64,000 bases of DNA from Ichthyophis bannanicus (taxonomy: Eukaryota; Chordata; Amphibia; Gymnophiona; Ichthyophiidae), in NCBI GenBank assembly GCA_033557465.1, contig CM066033.1, forward strand, positions 584,938,438 through 585,002,437, read 5' to 3'. The position numbers were made by a program, and so were the translations under genes. The notes beneath the pieces were generated by a model. It saw only the letters and a program-made list of their open reading frames with translations. It made no database searches and had not been told where the DNA came from. Below are positions 20,826 through 30,945 of this stretch, in pieces. Within the stretch, counting starts at the first letter, position 1. Every line of letters starts with the position of its first letter.

Positions 20826-21682
20826 TTATTTATTTAACTATTTTTTATACCTCCTTATCCTTTAATCAAAGTGGTTTACATTGAAACTTCAGGTCATACA
20901 AGTACAAATAGTGATTAGTCAAACTGTTACAGTAAACCAGATTTATATTAACATTGATAAACAAGAATAACATAGAACTTATGTACAGCAAGAGGGGCAG
21001 GTACGAAGGGTCATTAACACTAGACTTGGAGGTGGCCTGGTATGGGAAAGTGGACTGAATTTACAGGGGTTCGTGATATGGTATTTGTTTAAATGCTGTG
21101 TTCAAGGAAAGTAATTGCTTAAGTGATATGTCTGAAATATTCAGCTTATCGGTATTTCTTTATCTTTTTGCGGACGTCCTTGATGTCTGTTGTGGTTCTG
21201 ATGTTTTCTGGCAGGGTGTTCCATAATGCGGGGCAGAGAGGGAAAGTGCCCTTTTCAAAGTGGTTTGCTTGGATTTCTGATATGCAGCTGGGAAGACAAT
21301 CATGCTTTTATTTTTAATTCTCCTGGGACATGTGCTATTGTCTTTAGAAATCAGTTCTTGTAGCGTATCTGCAGTAGAATGATGTAGGATTAGTGTCTTG
21401 TAGTTAGTCCGGGAGACTATAGGCAGTCAGTGGAGTTGGTTAAGTACGTATGGGGGTTATGTGATCTTGTATGGAACTTCCAGTGACGATTCAAGCGGCT
21501 GTATTTTGTGCCATTTGAAGGGAGTGTATGGAACTCATTGGTAGGCCCTGGTAAATCAAATTACAGTGGTCAAATATTGGTGTGATGACTGCTTGAAATA
21601 CTGTGCAGAAGTGATCCTGGCTAAGAACTGGTTTTATATTTTTGAGGAGTTTCATTTTGTAGTAAGTGTTTGCAGGGGTTCT
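20826..21682 (-). pseudogene. L2-like LINE copy 1, 3' part
   Basis: C-terminal RT-domain text and the 3' tail of an L2-like LINE, minus strand. The piece just before Ngaro-2 reads KLLKNIKPVLSQDHF and IFDHCNLIYQGLP, the L2 region after the catalytic box. The frame then decays into the 3' untranslated tail. That tail contains TTCAATGTAAACCACTTTG near 20885 and ends in a short (ATTT)n-like run near 20826. It is the same LINE as 28346-29344 and 31954-32426, separated by two insertions. Confidence 0.8.
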
Positions 21683-22124
21683 ATTAACTCTGGTAACCCG
21701 GAAGCCCTCCTCGCCTCCTTCCCCAGAATTAGCACTCCCCAATCATGCTCCCCCCCCCCCAACAAATTCACCAACAACTGTATTTTTGGTACAAACTTTT
21801 GGTCGCAGCTTTATTTACAACCTGTAAAACCGACCCAACACGGGCCTGAATATAACAATTGAACATAACCCAGCCCCGCACCCCTTTACCGGAGGATGCC
21901 CCCCCACCCGCCATCTTAGTAGCAAGGCGGAGCATCCTCCTCCCCCCAAACCCCGCCGCCTGCCTCGCCATCCTAGTAGCAAAGGCCGGCTCCCACCCCC
22001 CCGCTACCGGGCCGAGACCCCCAACCGGGCTGTCTCGCCTCACCCCGAGGAGCACTTCGCCCCCCACTGCTCATAAACCAGGTCAAGCCCGCGCCGCTCC
22101 TGCGAGCACTGGCTCTGTACCCCC
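21683..22124 (-). repeat. Ngaro-2 B2 repeat
   Basis: Direct copy of B1 (22439-22867), with mainly poly-C length changes. AATAAAGCTGCGACCA lies on the minus strand at about 21815-21800, identical to the Ngaro-1 signal. Confidence 0.88.
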
Positions 22125-22176
22125 ACCCCACCAGCTGCAACATCCCCCCAAACCTCCAAAAGGGGCGGGCGGGCGG

Positions 22177-22441
22177 GAACGCGTCCGCTTCCCGAGGAGC
22201 CGAGGCCAGAAGGAGACGGCCACGCGGCTCCTCGCAGACACTGCACCGCCCCCCACCTTCCCGACGGGCCAATGAAATCGCTCTGACGGCATGACGGAGC
22301 GATTTCAAATGCCGCGCACTGCCTACTCACTCCCGACCCCCCCCCCTCCCCCACCACGTGCTGGAGGCCGAGGCCGGGCCCGGGCCCAGGTTACTGACGG
22401 CCGCGGGACCCGGCCCGCGGCCTCGAGCATTAACTCTGGTA
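22177..22441 (-). repeat. Ngaro-2 A2 repeat
   Basis: Copy of A1 (28094-28348). It contains the hairpin arms at 22274-22285 and 22295-22306 with one mismatch, and CACGTG at 22355-22360. It overlaps the first bases of B1 through the shared ATT. Confidence 0.88.
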
Positions 22442-22867
22442 ACCCGGAAGCCCTCCTCGCCTCCTTCCCCAGAATTAGCACCCCTCAATCATGCTCCCCC
22501 CCCCCAACAAATTCACCAACAACTGTATTTTTGGTACAAACGTTTGGTCGCAGCTTTATTTACAACCTGTAAAACTGACCCAACACGGGCCTGAATATAA
22601 CAATTGAACATAACCCAGCCCCGCACCCCTTTACCGGAGGATGCCCCCCACCCGCCATCTTAGTAGCAAGGCGGAGCATCCTCCTCCCCCCCAAACCCCG
22701 CCGCCTGCCTCGCCATCCTAGTAGCAAAGGCCGGCTCCCACCCCCCCGCTACCGGGCCGAGATCCCCAACCGGGCTGTCTCGCCCCACCCCGAGAAGCAC
22801 TTTGCCCCCCACTGCTCATAAACCAGGTCAAGCCCGCGCCGCTCCTGCGAGCGCTGGCTCTGTACCC
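22439..22867 (-). repeat. Ngaro-2 B1 repeat
   Basis: Inner B copy. It overlaps the last codons of the hydrolase frame (stop at 22828). It carries the conserved polyadenylation-type signal at about 22560-22545. Confidence 0.88.
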
Positions 22868-23525
22868 CGCCACCGGTGCGAGGTATGCACTATCCTCGCA
22901 CCGCCCCCCCCCCCCCCCCTCACGCTGCGACCAATCATTTCCAGTGCTTCCTGCCAATCATTAAGCAATAAGTCCTGTCCGACCGGGGACAAGTGTACCC
23001 CATCGGTACGGTACGGTCCAGCGCACTGGGGGTCTGCCCAAGGGTGCCGGACCTGCCATCCCCCGGCCTGCTGCAACCAACGGCCAATCTGCCTGTTGAC
23101 CTTAGCCAGCCCTCTCGACCACCGTCGCTGAGGCAGGCAGGCCGGCCGAGGGATGATGTCCGACCAGACGATTGCAATGTCAGGCCACAGCTCCTGCAGC
23201 GCCCGCAGGTCCCGTTTCACTGCTCGAATGAGTTGCCGGCACGTCCAACAGGAAAGATCATTCCCTCCCAGATGTATCAGGAGTCCAACCGGCCGCTGCC
23301 GCCGCTCCGCGTGCTCCCAAACCACTGGAAGTAGCTGCCACCAACGCATGCCCCGCTCGCCGAGCCACACCAACCGGAAATTGCAGGACACCAAGCCCAG
23401 GTGCGGACCCAGCGGACGAGTTGAAGCTCTGCGTTCCGCCCAGTAGACGAACGAATGTCCAAGAATCCACCATACGCCCGGCGAGCCCCGTGCAGCACTC
23501 CATGTTGGCACGCTCCGCAGTACAC
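22828..23525 (-). CDS. Ngaro-2 SGNH hydrolase (open second exon)
   Basis: An open frame of about 230 codons with all SGNH blocks. Numbered from the codon at 23511, block I is ILGHSFVYWAERR with Ser20, block II includes WLGERGMRW, block III is LIHLGGND with Asn84, and block V is TDGVHLSPVGQ with Asp170 and His173. The Ser-His-Asp site and the Asn are therefore present. No ATG precedes block I in this frame; the first Met (residue 55) lies after the catalytic Ser. A splice acceptor at 23526 precedes it, in phase with the donor at 27003, so translation from the gag ATG through a spliced RNA is the likely route. The enzyme family acts on esters, but the substrate here is unknown. It is better preserved than the other genes of the element. 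Confidence 0.82.
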
Positions 23526-23552
23526 CTGGAAAAGAAACACAGCATTAGTACC
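23526..23552 (-). promoter_or_regulatory. Predicted branch point and 3' splice site, Ngaro-2
   Basis: On the minus strand TACTAATGCTGTG leads into TTTCTTTTCCAG, ending at 23526: a consensus branch sequence, pyrimidine tract and AG within 25 nt. Two bases after the AG complete the codon split by the donor at 27003. The YR stop codon lies about 35 nt upstream. Confidence 0.6.
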
Positions 23553-23585
23553 CCCCCGCACCCGCCCCCCCGATACCCCCACAGC

Positions 23586-24565
23586 TCACAACTGTTCCAG
23601 GCGCACATAGCCCACGTAGGCCCCGGATCTCCAGCGCCCGATCCGTTGAATCACCTCACTCCCAAGGCCAGCAGCTGCAGTGCTCGTTGCCGCACCTATC
23701 CGGAAGGAATGAGACGCATAACCGCGCTCCTCCAAGCCCAGACGCCGCAAGGCCAGGCGGAAGACTGCCGTGAATTGAAACTGGGTGACAGCCGTCCCGT
23801 CCGCATGGCAGAAGAAACAACCGGCCCGATCCGGACGCTGACACCGGTACGCCACCAAGTTCTGCACCGGACAGGATCCCAGACCCGGAATGGCCCTCAA
23901 AAGCACCCACCGACCACGCCCAGCGGGTCGGTCTTCGAGTGAGCCAGAAATATCCGTACGCGCATCTCCTGTAGGTCCACATGATGAAACAGCAAACCCC
24001 CCCCCCGCCCTTCCCGTCCGCCCGACGGAGGGACCAGCTCGCTAACTCGGAAGGCCCCAAAGAAAGCCGTGACAAACAAAGCCCGGAAAAGGACTGCCTC
24101 AAATGGGGTAGCCGCCACCTCGGGCAGAACAACCCAAATACGCAGCAGCAAGTCATGCGACACAGGACGGCGCCAATCCGGGGCAGGAGGCTGCTCTCGC
24201 GCCCACCTGGCTAATAGCCGCTTCACCACATACGAGGTGCCCGGACTGCCCCAGCCCGCCGCCCTGCTGAAAAAGGAGAAACCGGCCAAAGCCGCCCGTG
24301 CCGCCGCCCGGGACCAACCACACTCCTTTGCCCACGCTATGAAAGAACCCGCCAAGAGGTCCCCAACACTGCCACCCCTCCAGCCCTTTCCCCAGAGAAA
24401 CTCTCGAACCCGCGCATAACCACGCTGATAAGCCTTCCACGTACCTGGAGCCAAGGAGGACCGCAACAATGAGATCATTCCGGCGTCCCAATCCGCCAAA
24501 GGTGCTCCGGCACCACCGCCGCGGTCTCGTCCGCCCCCGGGGCCAACTCCCGAAACCGCTCCCAC
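23586..24565 (-). pseudogene. Ngaro-2 tyrosine recombinase, one frameshift
   Basis: The N-terminal 222 codons run from 24565 to about 23897 and the C-terminal part from 23906 to 23586, in a different frame. A single indel near 23900 therefore breaks an otherwise complete gene. Active-site pieces: Arg in FGAFRVSELV (near 24040), His and Arg in SHSFRIGAATS (near 23710), GRW and a terminal Tyr in YVGYVR (near 23610). Its Arg and Tyr neighbourhoods match Ngaro-1 closely. It would catalyse integration of the circular intermediate. Confidence 0.9.
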
Positions 24566-26049
24566 TGGAAACGAGACAAAGCGTCAGCAATAACATTCTG
24601 AGCACCCGGCACATGACGCGCCCGAGCCGTAACATTGAGACGAAGACAGGCCAGCACAAACACCCGCATCAACGCCGCCACCCGCGGACACTTGGGCGAA
24701 TGGCGATTGATGACTTGCACCACCGCAGCGTTGTCACACCAGAACACTACCCGCTTGTCCCGTAACCTCTCTGGCCATATCCAGAAGGCCACCACAATCG
24801 GGAACAACTCCAGGAACGTCACGTTACGCGTCAACCCACTCGCGGACCAAGATGCCGGCCACGGCGCGGCACACCACGAGCCCTGGCAGTACAATCCCAT
24901 ACCCGAACCCCCTGCCGCATCCGAAAACAAGTCCAAATCCCGGTTGGACAGTTCCACGGACTGTAACACCGAGCAGCCGTTATAATCCGCCAGAAACGCG
25001 TCCCACACACGCAAATCGGCTCGCATCTCCGACGTCACTCAGATGCGATGGTGCCCACAGCGCACCCCGGCCATCGCCAAAGACAACCTCCGCGCAAACG
25101 GCCGCCCCATTGCGATGACTCGACACGCAAAATTCAAGTGGCCGACCAACCTCTGAAGCGCTGTTAACGTCACCTTCACAGCGGAGCCCACCTCCGCCAC
25201 CAAGAGCCGCAGCCGCTCGACTTTATCCATCGGTAGCCGGACCACGAACTCAACCGAGTCGATATCGATCCCCAAGAAGGAAATACGAGTCACCGGCCCC
25301 ACCGTCTTACCCTCCGCCAAAGGGATGCCAAACTCCGTCGCCAGGCCCAGGAAAAGCCCCAGCAAGGATCCACACACTGCGGACTGGGCCGGCCCGACGA
25401 ACAAAAAATCGTCGAGATAATGCACTATAGTCCGACGCCCAGACCTCCGCACCAACACCCAGTGCAAGAAAGAGCTGAAGGCCTCGAAGTAAGCGCACGA
25501 GATCGCGCAACCCATGAGCATGCACTTGTCGTAATAATAATGATCGTCAAAGCGAAATCCCAGCAAGGGGAAGGCGGACGGGTGCACCGGCAAGAGACGA
25601 AAGGCAGACTCGATGTCCACTTTTGCCAGCAAAGCCCCCTTACCGCATTGGCGCACCAGCTCCAAGGCCTCGTCGAAGGACGCATAGCGCACTGAGCACT
25701 GCTCCCGCGGGATATGGTCGTTCACCGAGGCCCCCAGGGGGCAAGAAAGATTATGTATCAGCCGATAATGCCCGGGCTCCTTCTTCGGGATAACCCCCAG
25801 CGGCGAAACAATAAACGGCGAAAAGGGCGGCCGTTCAAACGGCCCGGCAACTCTGCCCAGAGCACACTCCGCAGCGATCTTCACACGGGCCACCTCTGCC
25901 AGCCGCATCACTGAGCCAGCATTCCCCGTCTCCAACTCCCGGACCGCCCCTTGAAATGGGATACGAAAGCCCTCAGAAAACCCCGCCCACAATATCGTCC
26001 CCGCCTTGCCATGCCTGGTAGCCGCGTAGAGCTCCAGCCACGGCTGCAA
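24475..26049 (-). pseudogene. Ngaro-2 reverse transcriptase-RNase H, one nonsense codon
   Basis: The frame runs 26049-24475 with a single in-frame TGA at 25041-25039, where Ngaro-1 has TGG (Trp after HHRI). The RT part keeps KVDIESAF, GCAISCAYFEAFS and the full YLDDFLFVG box. RNase H keeps LFSDAAG, FLELFP, WCDNAAV and IADALSR. The region matching the first 60-80 residues of Ngaro-1 RT lies upstream in another frame (about 26260-26110), so there is also a frameshift near 26050-26110. The catalytic sites survive but the reading frame does not. Confidence 0.9.
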
Positions 26050-26109
26050 CGCCTGTATCCTAATGGGGGTAGGCGCCAGCCCCCCGCAATCCCGTCACTT
26101 ACTTGCGGC

Positions 26110-27097
26110 CTACGCCCCCTGCACCGCTCTGCGGCTGCACTTGACGGCCGAGTGACCGGCACCGCAAAGCAAACAGGCGTGCTGAAACTTGCAGTCCGGG
26201 AATGGGCAGGACGTTTTATTGAAGCGCCAGCACAGATCTCCGCCGGGACCGCCCGCCCCAATTTTGCTCGTCTCGGGCCCCGGGCCCGCTGGCCGAAAGG
26301 ACCGAAAGCCCGCCGGAGCTGCAGTACCCGCTGCCCTAACCGGACCCGCACCCCCCCCCCCCCTGTTCCACCCTTCTTTGCCGACATTTGCGTGAGCCAA
26401 AGGTTGATATCCTTCATTCCCCACGACAGCTGCCGATTCTCTTCCATCATATCGCGGAACTCCTCGTCATAATTAAGCCAGGCCCACCCATCGTGTGCCT
26501 GGGAAGCCGCCAAGATAGCGTCGGCATAAGCTAACAACTCGCCGTACCGACTCGGGTCCTCATGCCCCCATACGCTCGCCAAACGCAAAAAGGCCCGAGT
26601 CCAATTCAACATGTTCCGTGACACCTTCCACACCCTCCCCGCCTTCTCATCTTCCTTGCGTTTCTTGCGACTCTCCCCCGAGCATTTCCTCCCCTCCAAT
26701 AGCCGAAAAATATCAAGGTAACGCCGCTTCACGATCCGCCGCCTCAACTTGCGCGGAACACTCTCCCACAATTCCGCGCACCGCACCACCAAGGACCCCG
26801 CCCCCTCTCCAGTCCGCGGCCCGACTGTGGAGTCCGCGAGGAAGTGTCCGAGGACCCCGACGATGAAGAGGAAGACGACGCGCTCCGCCGCCAACGCCGC
26901 CGGTGCTTCCGCTTCGTCTTGGCTTTTCGAGCCGGCGGTGCACCCTCACCCGACGGCACTACCCCCCCAACCCCCCCCCCCGCTGTGGTCCCGGTACACT
27001 CACCTGCCGCCGCCTGCTCCGCCGTCACCTGCACCACCGAGGTGGACCCCGTCTGCTCCACCGAGGTCGGGCCGGACTGGCCCCCACTCAACGACAT
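26110..27097 (-). pseudogene. Ngaro-2 gag-like protein, frameshifted twice
   Basis: It starts at the ATG at 27097. The N-terminal third has the basic block KRKHRRRWRR and a serine run like Ngaro-1. A frameshift near 26810-26830 moves to the frame with ELWESVPRKLRRRIVKRRY to LNYDEEFRDMMEEN. A second, near the poly-C run at 26350-26362, moves to the frame with the cysteine clusters CWRFNKTSCPFPDC and CLLCGAGHSAVKC. Poly-C slippage explains the second break. A perfect splice donor CAG|GTGAGT lies at 27004/27003. Confidence 0.85.
26996..27006 (-). promoter_or_regulatory. Predicted splice donor inside Ngaro-2 gag
   Basis: CAG|GTGAGTGT, with the last exon base at 27004 and the intron start at 27003. 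Exon 1 from the ATG is 94 nt, which leaves one base. Joined to the acceptor at 23526 this gives an open frame into the hydrolase. Predicted only. Confidence 0.55.
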
Positions 27098-28093
27098 CAC
27101 TGTCGAGGCGACACCAGCTCCACCTGCTGCCACCGGTGCACTCCCCGGAACCTGCAATGGGAGAGGAGAGCCAACACACGGGGAAGGAGGAAAGCCAACC
27201 CCCTGAGGAGCCATCCCATAAGGCCCCACCCAGCACCCCCTCCCTGCGCCCCCCCCGAGGACCCCAACCCCCCGGCTGCCCAGCCTGCAGCCCCCCAGGG
27301 AAGCTGCCCCCCACCACTTTGGAAACCGGCCCCCCAATGATCCCCTCCCCAGCCCCCCCAAGGGCCCCCACCCATAGCCTGACCAGGTACCGGGGCCCAA
27401 GCCTGCCACCCTTCGCCCTGCAGTCCCGACCTACCCCACCCCAACGGAACGGGCCCATAGGCTCCAGCCAGGACCTGAACCCACCCAGGCCCCCCCCGCC
27501 CGTCCGCTCCCCCCCGTCCCCCACCAACCCCCGAGCAATGCTCCCATCTGCTACTCCCACTCCCCCTACTCCCCCCCCCATCGCCCCATCAGTCTCCCCC
27601 GCCCCAGGCCCCACAACCCCCGCCGGGGGGCCCACCACCTCCCCCGGACCACACAACGCGGCTGCAGGGGCAGGGAGAGCCCCACGCTTCCCCGCCCCAA
27701 CCCTACGCTTTCCGGCCCTCCTACCTGCCCCACGCAACTCCCGCGGCCTGCACTGGCCCCCGGTGCTGCCCCCGCACCGCGGGACCCCCTCGAGCTCCCC
27801 CCAGCCCTTCCCCCCAAAGCCCCCTGGCTTTGCTTCTGCCGGCCATGCTCAGGCCCTCCCACTGGGAGGCTGAGTGCGTCTGCCCTGTGCGGGGCAAATG
27901 TGCGGGCTGCAGAGGCAGGGAAACTGGCCGCAATGTGCAAGGGGTTCTTTTTCTTTTTTTTCTTTTTTTTTTTTATGCGCGAAACAAAAGCCTCCACCGC
28001 AAGAAAACCCGCCGGAAGCAAAATCCACCCCCGAACGCAACCACCCCCGGAGCACAATAACCACCCAAGAACCCCACTCACCGGACCGGCAAG
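27098..28093 (-). other. Ngaro-2 5' leader
   Basis: C-rich on the plus strand, with T-runs at about 27946-27974. The long open frames on either strand reflect base bias; none resembles a known protein or is shared with Ngaro-1. Confidence 0.55.
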
Positions 28094-28348
28094 CGAACGC
28101 GACCGCTTCCCGAGGAGCCGCGGCCAGAAGGAGACGGCCACGCGGCTCCTCGCGGACACTGCACCGCCCCCCACCTTCCCGACGGGCCAATGAAATCGCT
28201 CCGACGGCGTGACGGAGCGATTTCAAATGCCGCGTACTGCCTACTCACTCCCGACCCCCCCCCTCCCCCACCACGTGCTGGAGGCCGAGGCCGGGCCCGG
28301 GCCGAGGTTACTGACGGCCGCGGGACCCGGCCCGCAGCCTCGAGCATT
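28094..28348 (-). promoter_or_regulatory. Ngaro-2 A1 repeat, probable promoter
   Basis: Terminal 5' repeat. It holds a perfect hairpin with arms GAAATCGCTCCG at 28192-28203 and its complement at 28213-28224, CCAAT at 28187-28191 and CACGTG at 28272-28277. The ATT at 28346-28348 is the crossover core shared with the target. Confidence 0.8.
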
Positions 28349-29344
28349 TATGTGAGACTGAAGTGTGAGGTTTTGATTTAGGGTGACACCAGATACTTGA
28401 CTTCTTTTTGCACCTTTATTGTTCGTGTGAGAGGCAGATTTCTTGGGGGGGATTAAAGTGCTTCTGTTTTATTATAATTTACTGCTAGATTGTTGTTGCC
28501 GAACCAGTTGATCATGTCTTCAATGCATTTGGTTATGAGCATGAGGTCAGGGTTGTGGATGTCAATTGGAGTGAAAACCATGATGTTATCAGCGTATAGC
28601 CGGTATTGTATTTTGTGATGTTTGATGATATTGCAGACATGCTCTATGTAGATACTGAATAATATTGAAGAGATAGATGATCCTTGCGGTATGCCCTGCA
28701 TTATGCCAAAGGGAGTGGATTTCAGTGTGCCACATTTTACTCTCAGTTGCCTGTTGTGGAAATATGATTGAAACCACTTTAGTGTAGTGCCATAAAGGCC
28801 AATTTCCTGGAGGTGTTGCAGCATGATATTGTGGGATACTGTATCGAAGGCAGCCCATATTTTCATGAATATGAGAATGAAGCCAGCTTTGATGTTGCCA
28901 GTTCCCCTAAGGATTGTGTCTAGAAGTGAGGTTATTAGTGTTTCTACATTATGGTTTGGTTTTAACCCATGTTGATAGGGATCCAGAGGTGTGTGCTGGT
29001 CTATGTGGTAACTGCCTTTGACCCACTTTTTCAATCATTTTTGCCATGAAAGGTAGACTGGATACTGGGCGGTATAATGCTGGATCGTTTCTATTGATTG
29101 ATGTGTTTTTGAGGATTGGCCATATAATAGCGTGCTTAAGTGAATTTGGCATGTAGCCTAGAGTGAGGGCCGTTGTTACTATGTCGTGTATAGAGTGTAT
29201 ACGATTTTCCTTCGTTACCATTGTCTAGGTTACAGGACTTGGGTCAGATGGAGAGGTGGTGGTGTTAAGGGAGGAAATAACTTGCTCTATGTGTTGGCTG
29301 TTTGGCTTATGAAACTCACCCCATACTGTTGTAGAGGTTGCTAG
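28346..29344 (-). pseudogene. L2-like LINE copy 1, RT domain
   Basis: Minus-strand RT domain. It contains AAFDTVSHN, the first catalytic Asp region of L2-type RT, then GIPQGSSISSILFSIYI and LYADNIMVF. The last of these is the catalytic box, with the second Asp replaced by Asn. An N-terminal piece with LKHAIIWPILKN is in a shifted frame near 29100. Stops and frameshifts make it dead. It continues at 31954 beyond the hAT insertion and at 21682 beyond Ngaro-2. Confidence 0.85.
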
Positions 29345-29429
29345 CAGGGCCGGCCCGTCCATTGAGCGAGAATGTTTTTTGCACAGGGCCCCGCGTTTCA
29401 GGGGGCCCCGCGCAAAAAACATTCTGATC

Positions 29430-29865
29430 CTAAAGTAAATTTTTTTTTTAAAAAGCTGTCTTCTCCCGCTGCCGGGGCCGCCGCGGCAGAATCGAGTGTG
29501 CCGCGGGGCCCCCCCTGCCCAGCAGAGCCTGCCCTCCCCTGTATCCGCTCTCTCGTTGTAGCTGCAGTCACACGTGCCGGCTTTCAGAGCGCGAGGGGAG
29601 AGTTTCTCCCTCGCTGCTCTGTTAAGCCCGCGGGGGCTGATGGGAAGTTCCCATCAGCCCCCGCAGGCTTAACAGAGCCGCGAAAGGGAAACTAGTCCCT
29701 TCGTGCTCTGAAAGCCGGTGCGTGTGACTGAAGCTGCGAAGAGAGAGCGGATACAGGGGAGGGCAGGCTCTGCTGGGCAGGGGGGGCCCCGCGGCACACT
29801 CAATTCTGCCGTGGTGGCCCCGGCAGCGGGAGAAGACAGCTTTTTTTTTTTAAAATGTTTCCCTA
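29430..29865. repeat. 430-bp palindrome in hAT-1
   Basis: The arms pair from about 29440 to 29855 around a centre at 29647 (TGGGAAGTTCCCA). Only scattered mismatches occur. The outer part is AAAGCTGTCTTCTCCCGCTG with its complement near 29826-29843. The GC-rich arms would form a very stable hairpin. Confidence 0.85.
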
Positions 29866-29869
29866 GGCT

Positions 29870-30945
29870 AGGCTGGGCTTGGCTGGGCTTGGCTGGGATG
29901 GGCTGGGGGGGGATTAGGAGTGGTGATGGGCTGGGGGGGGTTAGGAGTGGTGATGGGCTATGGGGGGGCTATGGGGGGGCTGGGGGGTAGGAGTGGTGAT
30001 GGGCTATGGGGGAGCTAAGTCTATATGGGCTGATGGGATTAGGACTGCAAGTGGGTTGATGGGGGGTTAGGACTGGTAATGGGCTATGGGGGGGCTTAAA
30101 CTAAAAATTGGGTGATGGGGGATTAGGACTGGAAATGGGCTGGTGGGATTAGGTCTGGGAGTGGGCTGATGGGGAGGTTAGGACTGGTAATGGGGTATGG
30201 GGGGGCTTAAACTGAAAATTGGGTGATGGGGATTAGGACTGGAAATGGGCTGATGGGGGGTTAACACTGGAGGTGGGCTGATGGGGTTAGGACTGGTAAT
30301 GGGCTGTGGGCTGATGGGGGGTTAGGACAGGTAATGGGCTATGGGGGGGTTAGGACTGATAATGGGCTATGGGGGGGCTAGGACAGGAAATGGGCTGATG
30401 GGGAGGGGTTAGGACTTGAGGTGGGCTGATGGGGTAGGACTGGTAATGGGCTGTGGGCTGTTGGGGGGGTTAGAACTGGTAATGGGCTATGGGGGGGTTA
30501 AGACTGGTAATGGGCTGTTGGCTGATGGGGACTGTCTGGTAATGGGCTATGGGGGGGTTAGGACTGATAATGGGCTATGGGGGGGCTAGGACAGGAAATG
30601 GGCTGATGGGGGGGCTAGGACAGGAAATGGGCTGATGGGGAGGGGTTAGGACTTGAGGTGGGCTGATGGGGTAGGACTGGTAATGGGCTGTGGGTTGATG
30701 GGGGGTTTAGGACTGGCAATGGGCTATGGGGGGCTGACTGGAGGGTTGATGGGGTTAGGACTGGAAGTGGGCTGATGGGGGGTTAGGACTGGAAGTGGGT
30801 TGATGGGGGGCTAGGACTGGTATTGGGTTGGGGGGTTGCTAGGACTGGAAATGGGCTGATGGGGGGCTAGGACTGGAAATGGGCTGATGCAGGGATTAGA
30901 AGGGAATGGATGCTGGGTGAGGCTGGAACTAGAAGGGAGCTGATG
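29870..30945 (+). repeat. G-rich minisatellite in hAT-1
   Basis: Degenerate tandem units of roughly 35-45 bp built from GGGCTGATGGGG, GTTAGGACTGG and TAATGGGCTATG. The same array, much shorter, is at about 58690-59125 in hAT-2 on the other strand. Confidence 0.8.

Larger units (their letters stand above)
21683..28345 (-). mobile_element. Ngaro-2: complete YR retrotransposon inside L2-1
   Basis: A 6.7-kb element on the minus strand with the same gene order as Ngaro-1 but clearly diverged. Split repeats: A1 at 28094-28348, B1 at 22439-22867, A2 at 22177-22441, B2 at 21683-22124. The junctions read CT|ATTAACTC at the left, AGC|ATTAACTC between A2 and B1, and AGC|ATT|TATGTG at the right, so recombination took place in a shared ATT. 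Removing the element leaves GGTTCT-ATT-TATGTG and joins the L2 reading frame without gain or loss, so there was no target duplication or deletion. Confidence 0.93.

Noticed and set aside
22828..23511. A host SGNH/GDSL hydrolase gene
   Set aside because: It lies between YR and the terminal repeats of Ngaro-2, has a homologue at the same place in Ngaro-1, and Ngaro elements are known to carry such a gene.
26749..27873. 374-codon Pro-rich open frame on the plus strand
   Set aside because: Antisense to Ngaro-2 gag and leader. It is proline- and serine-rich because the strand is C-rich.
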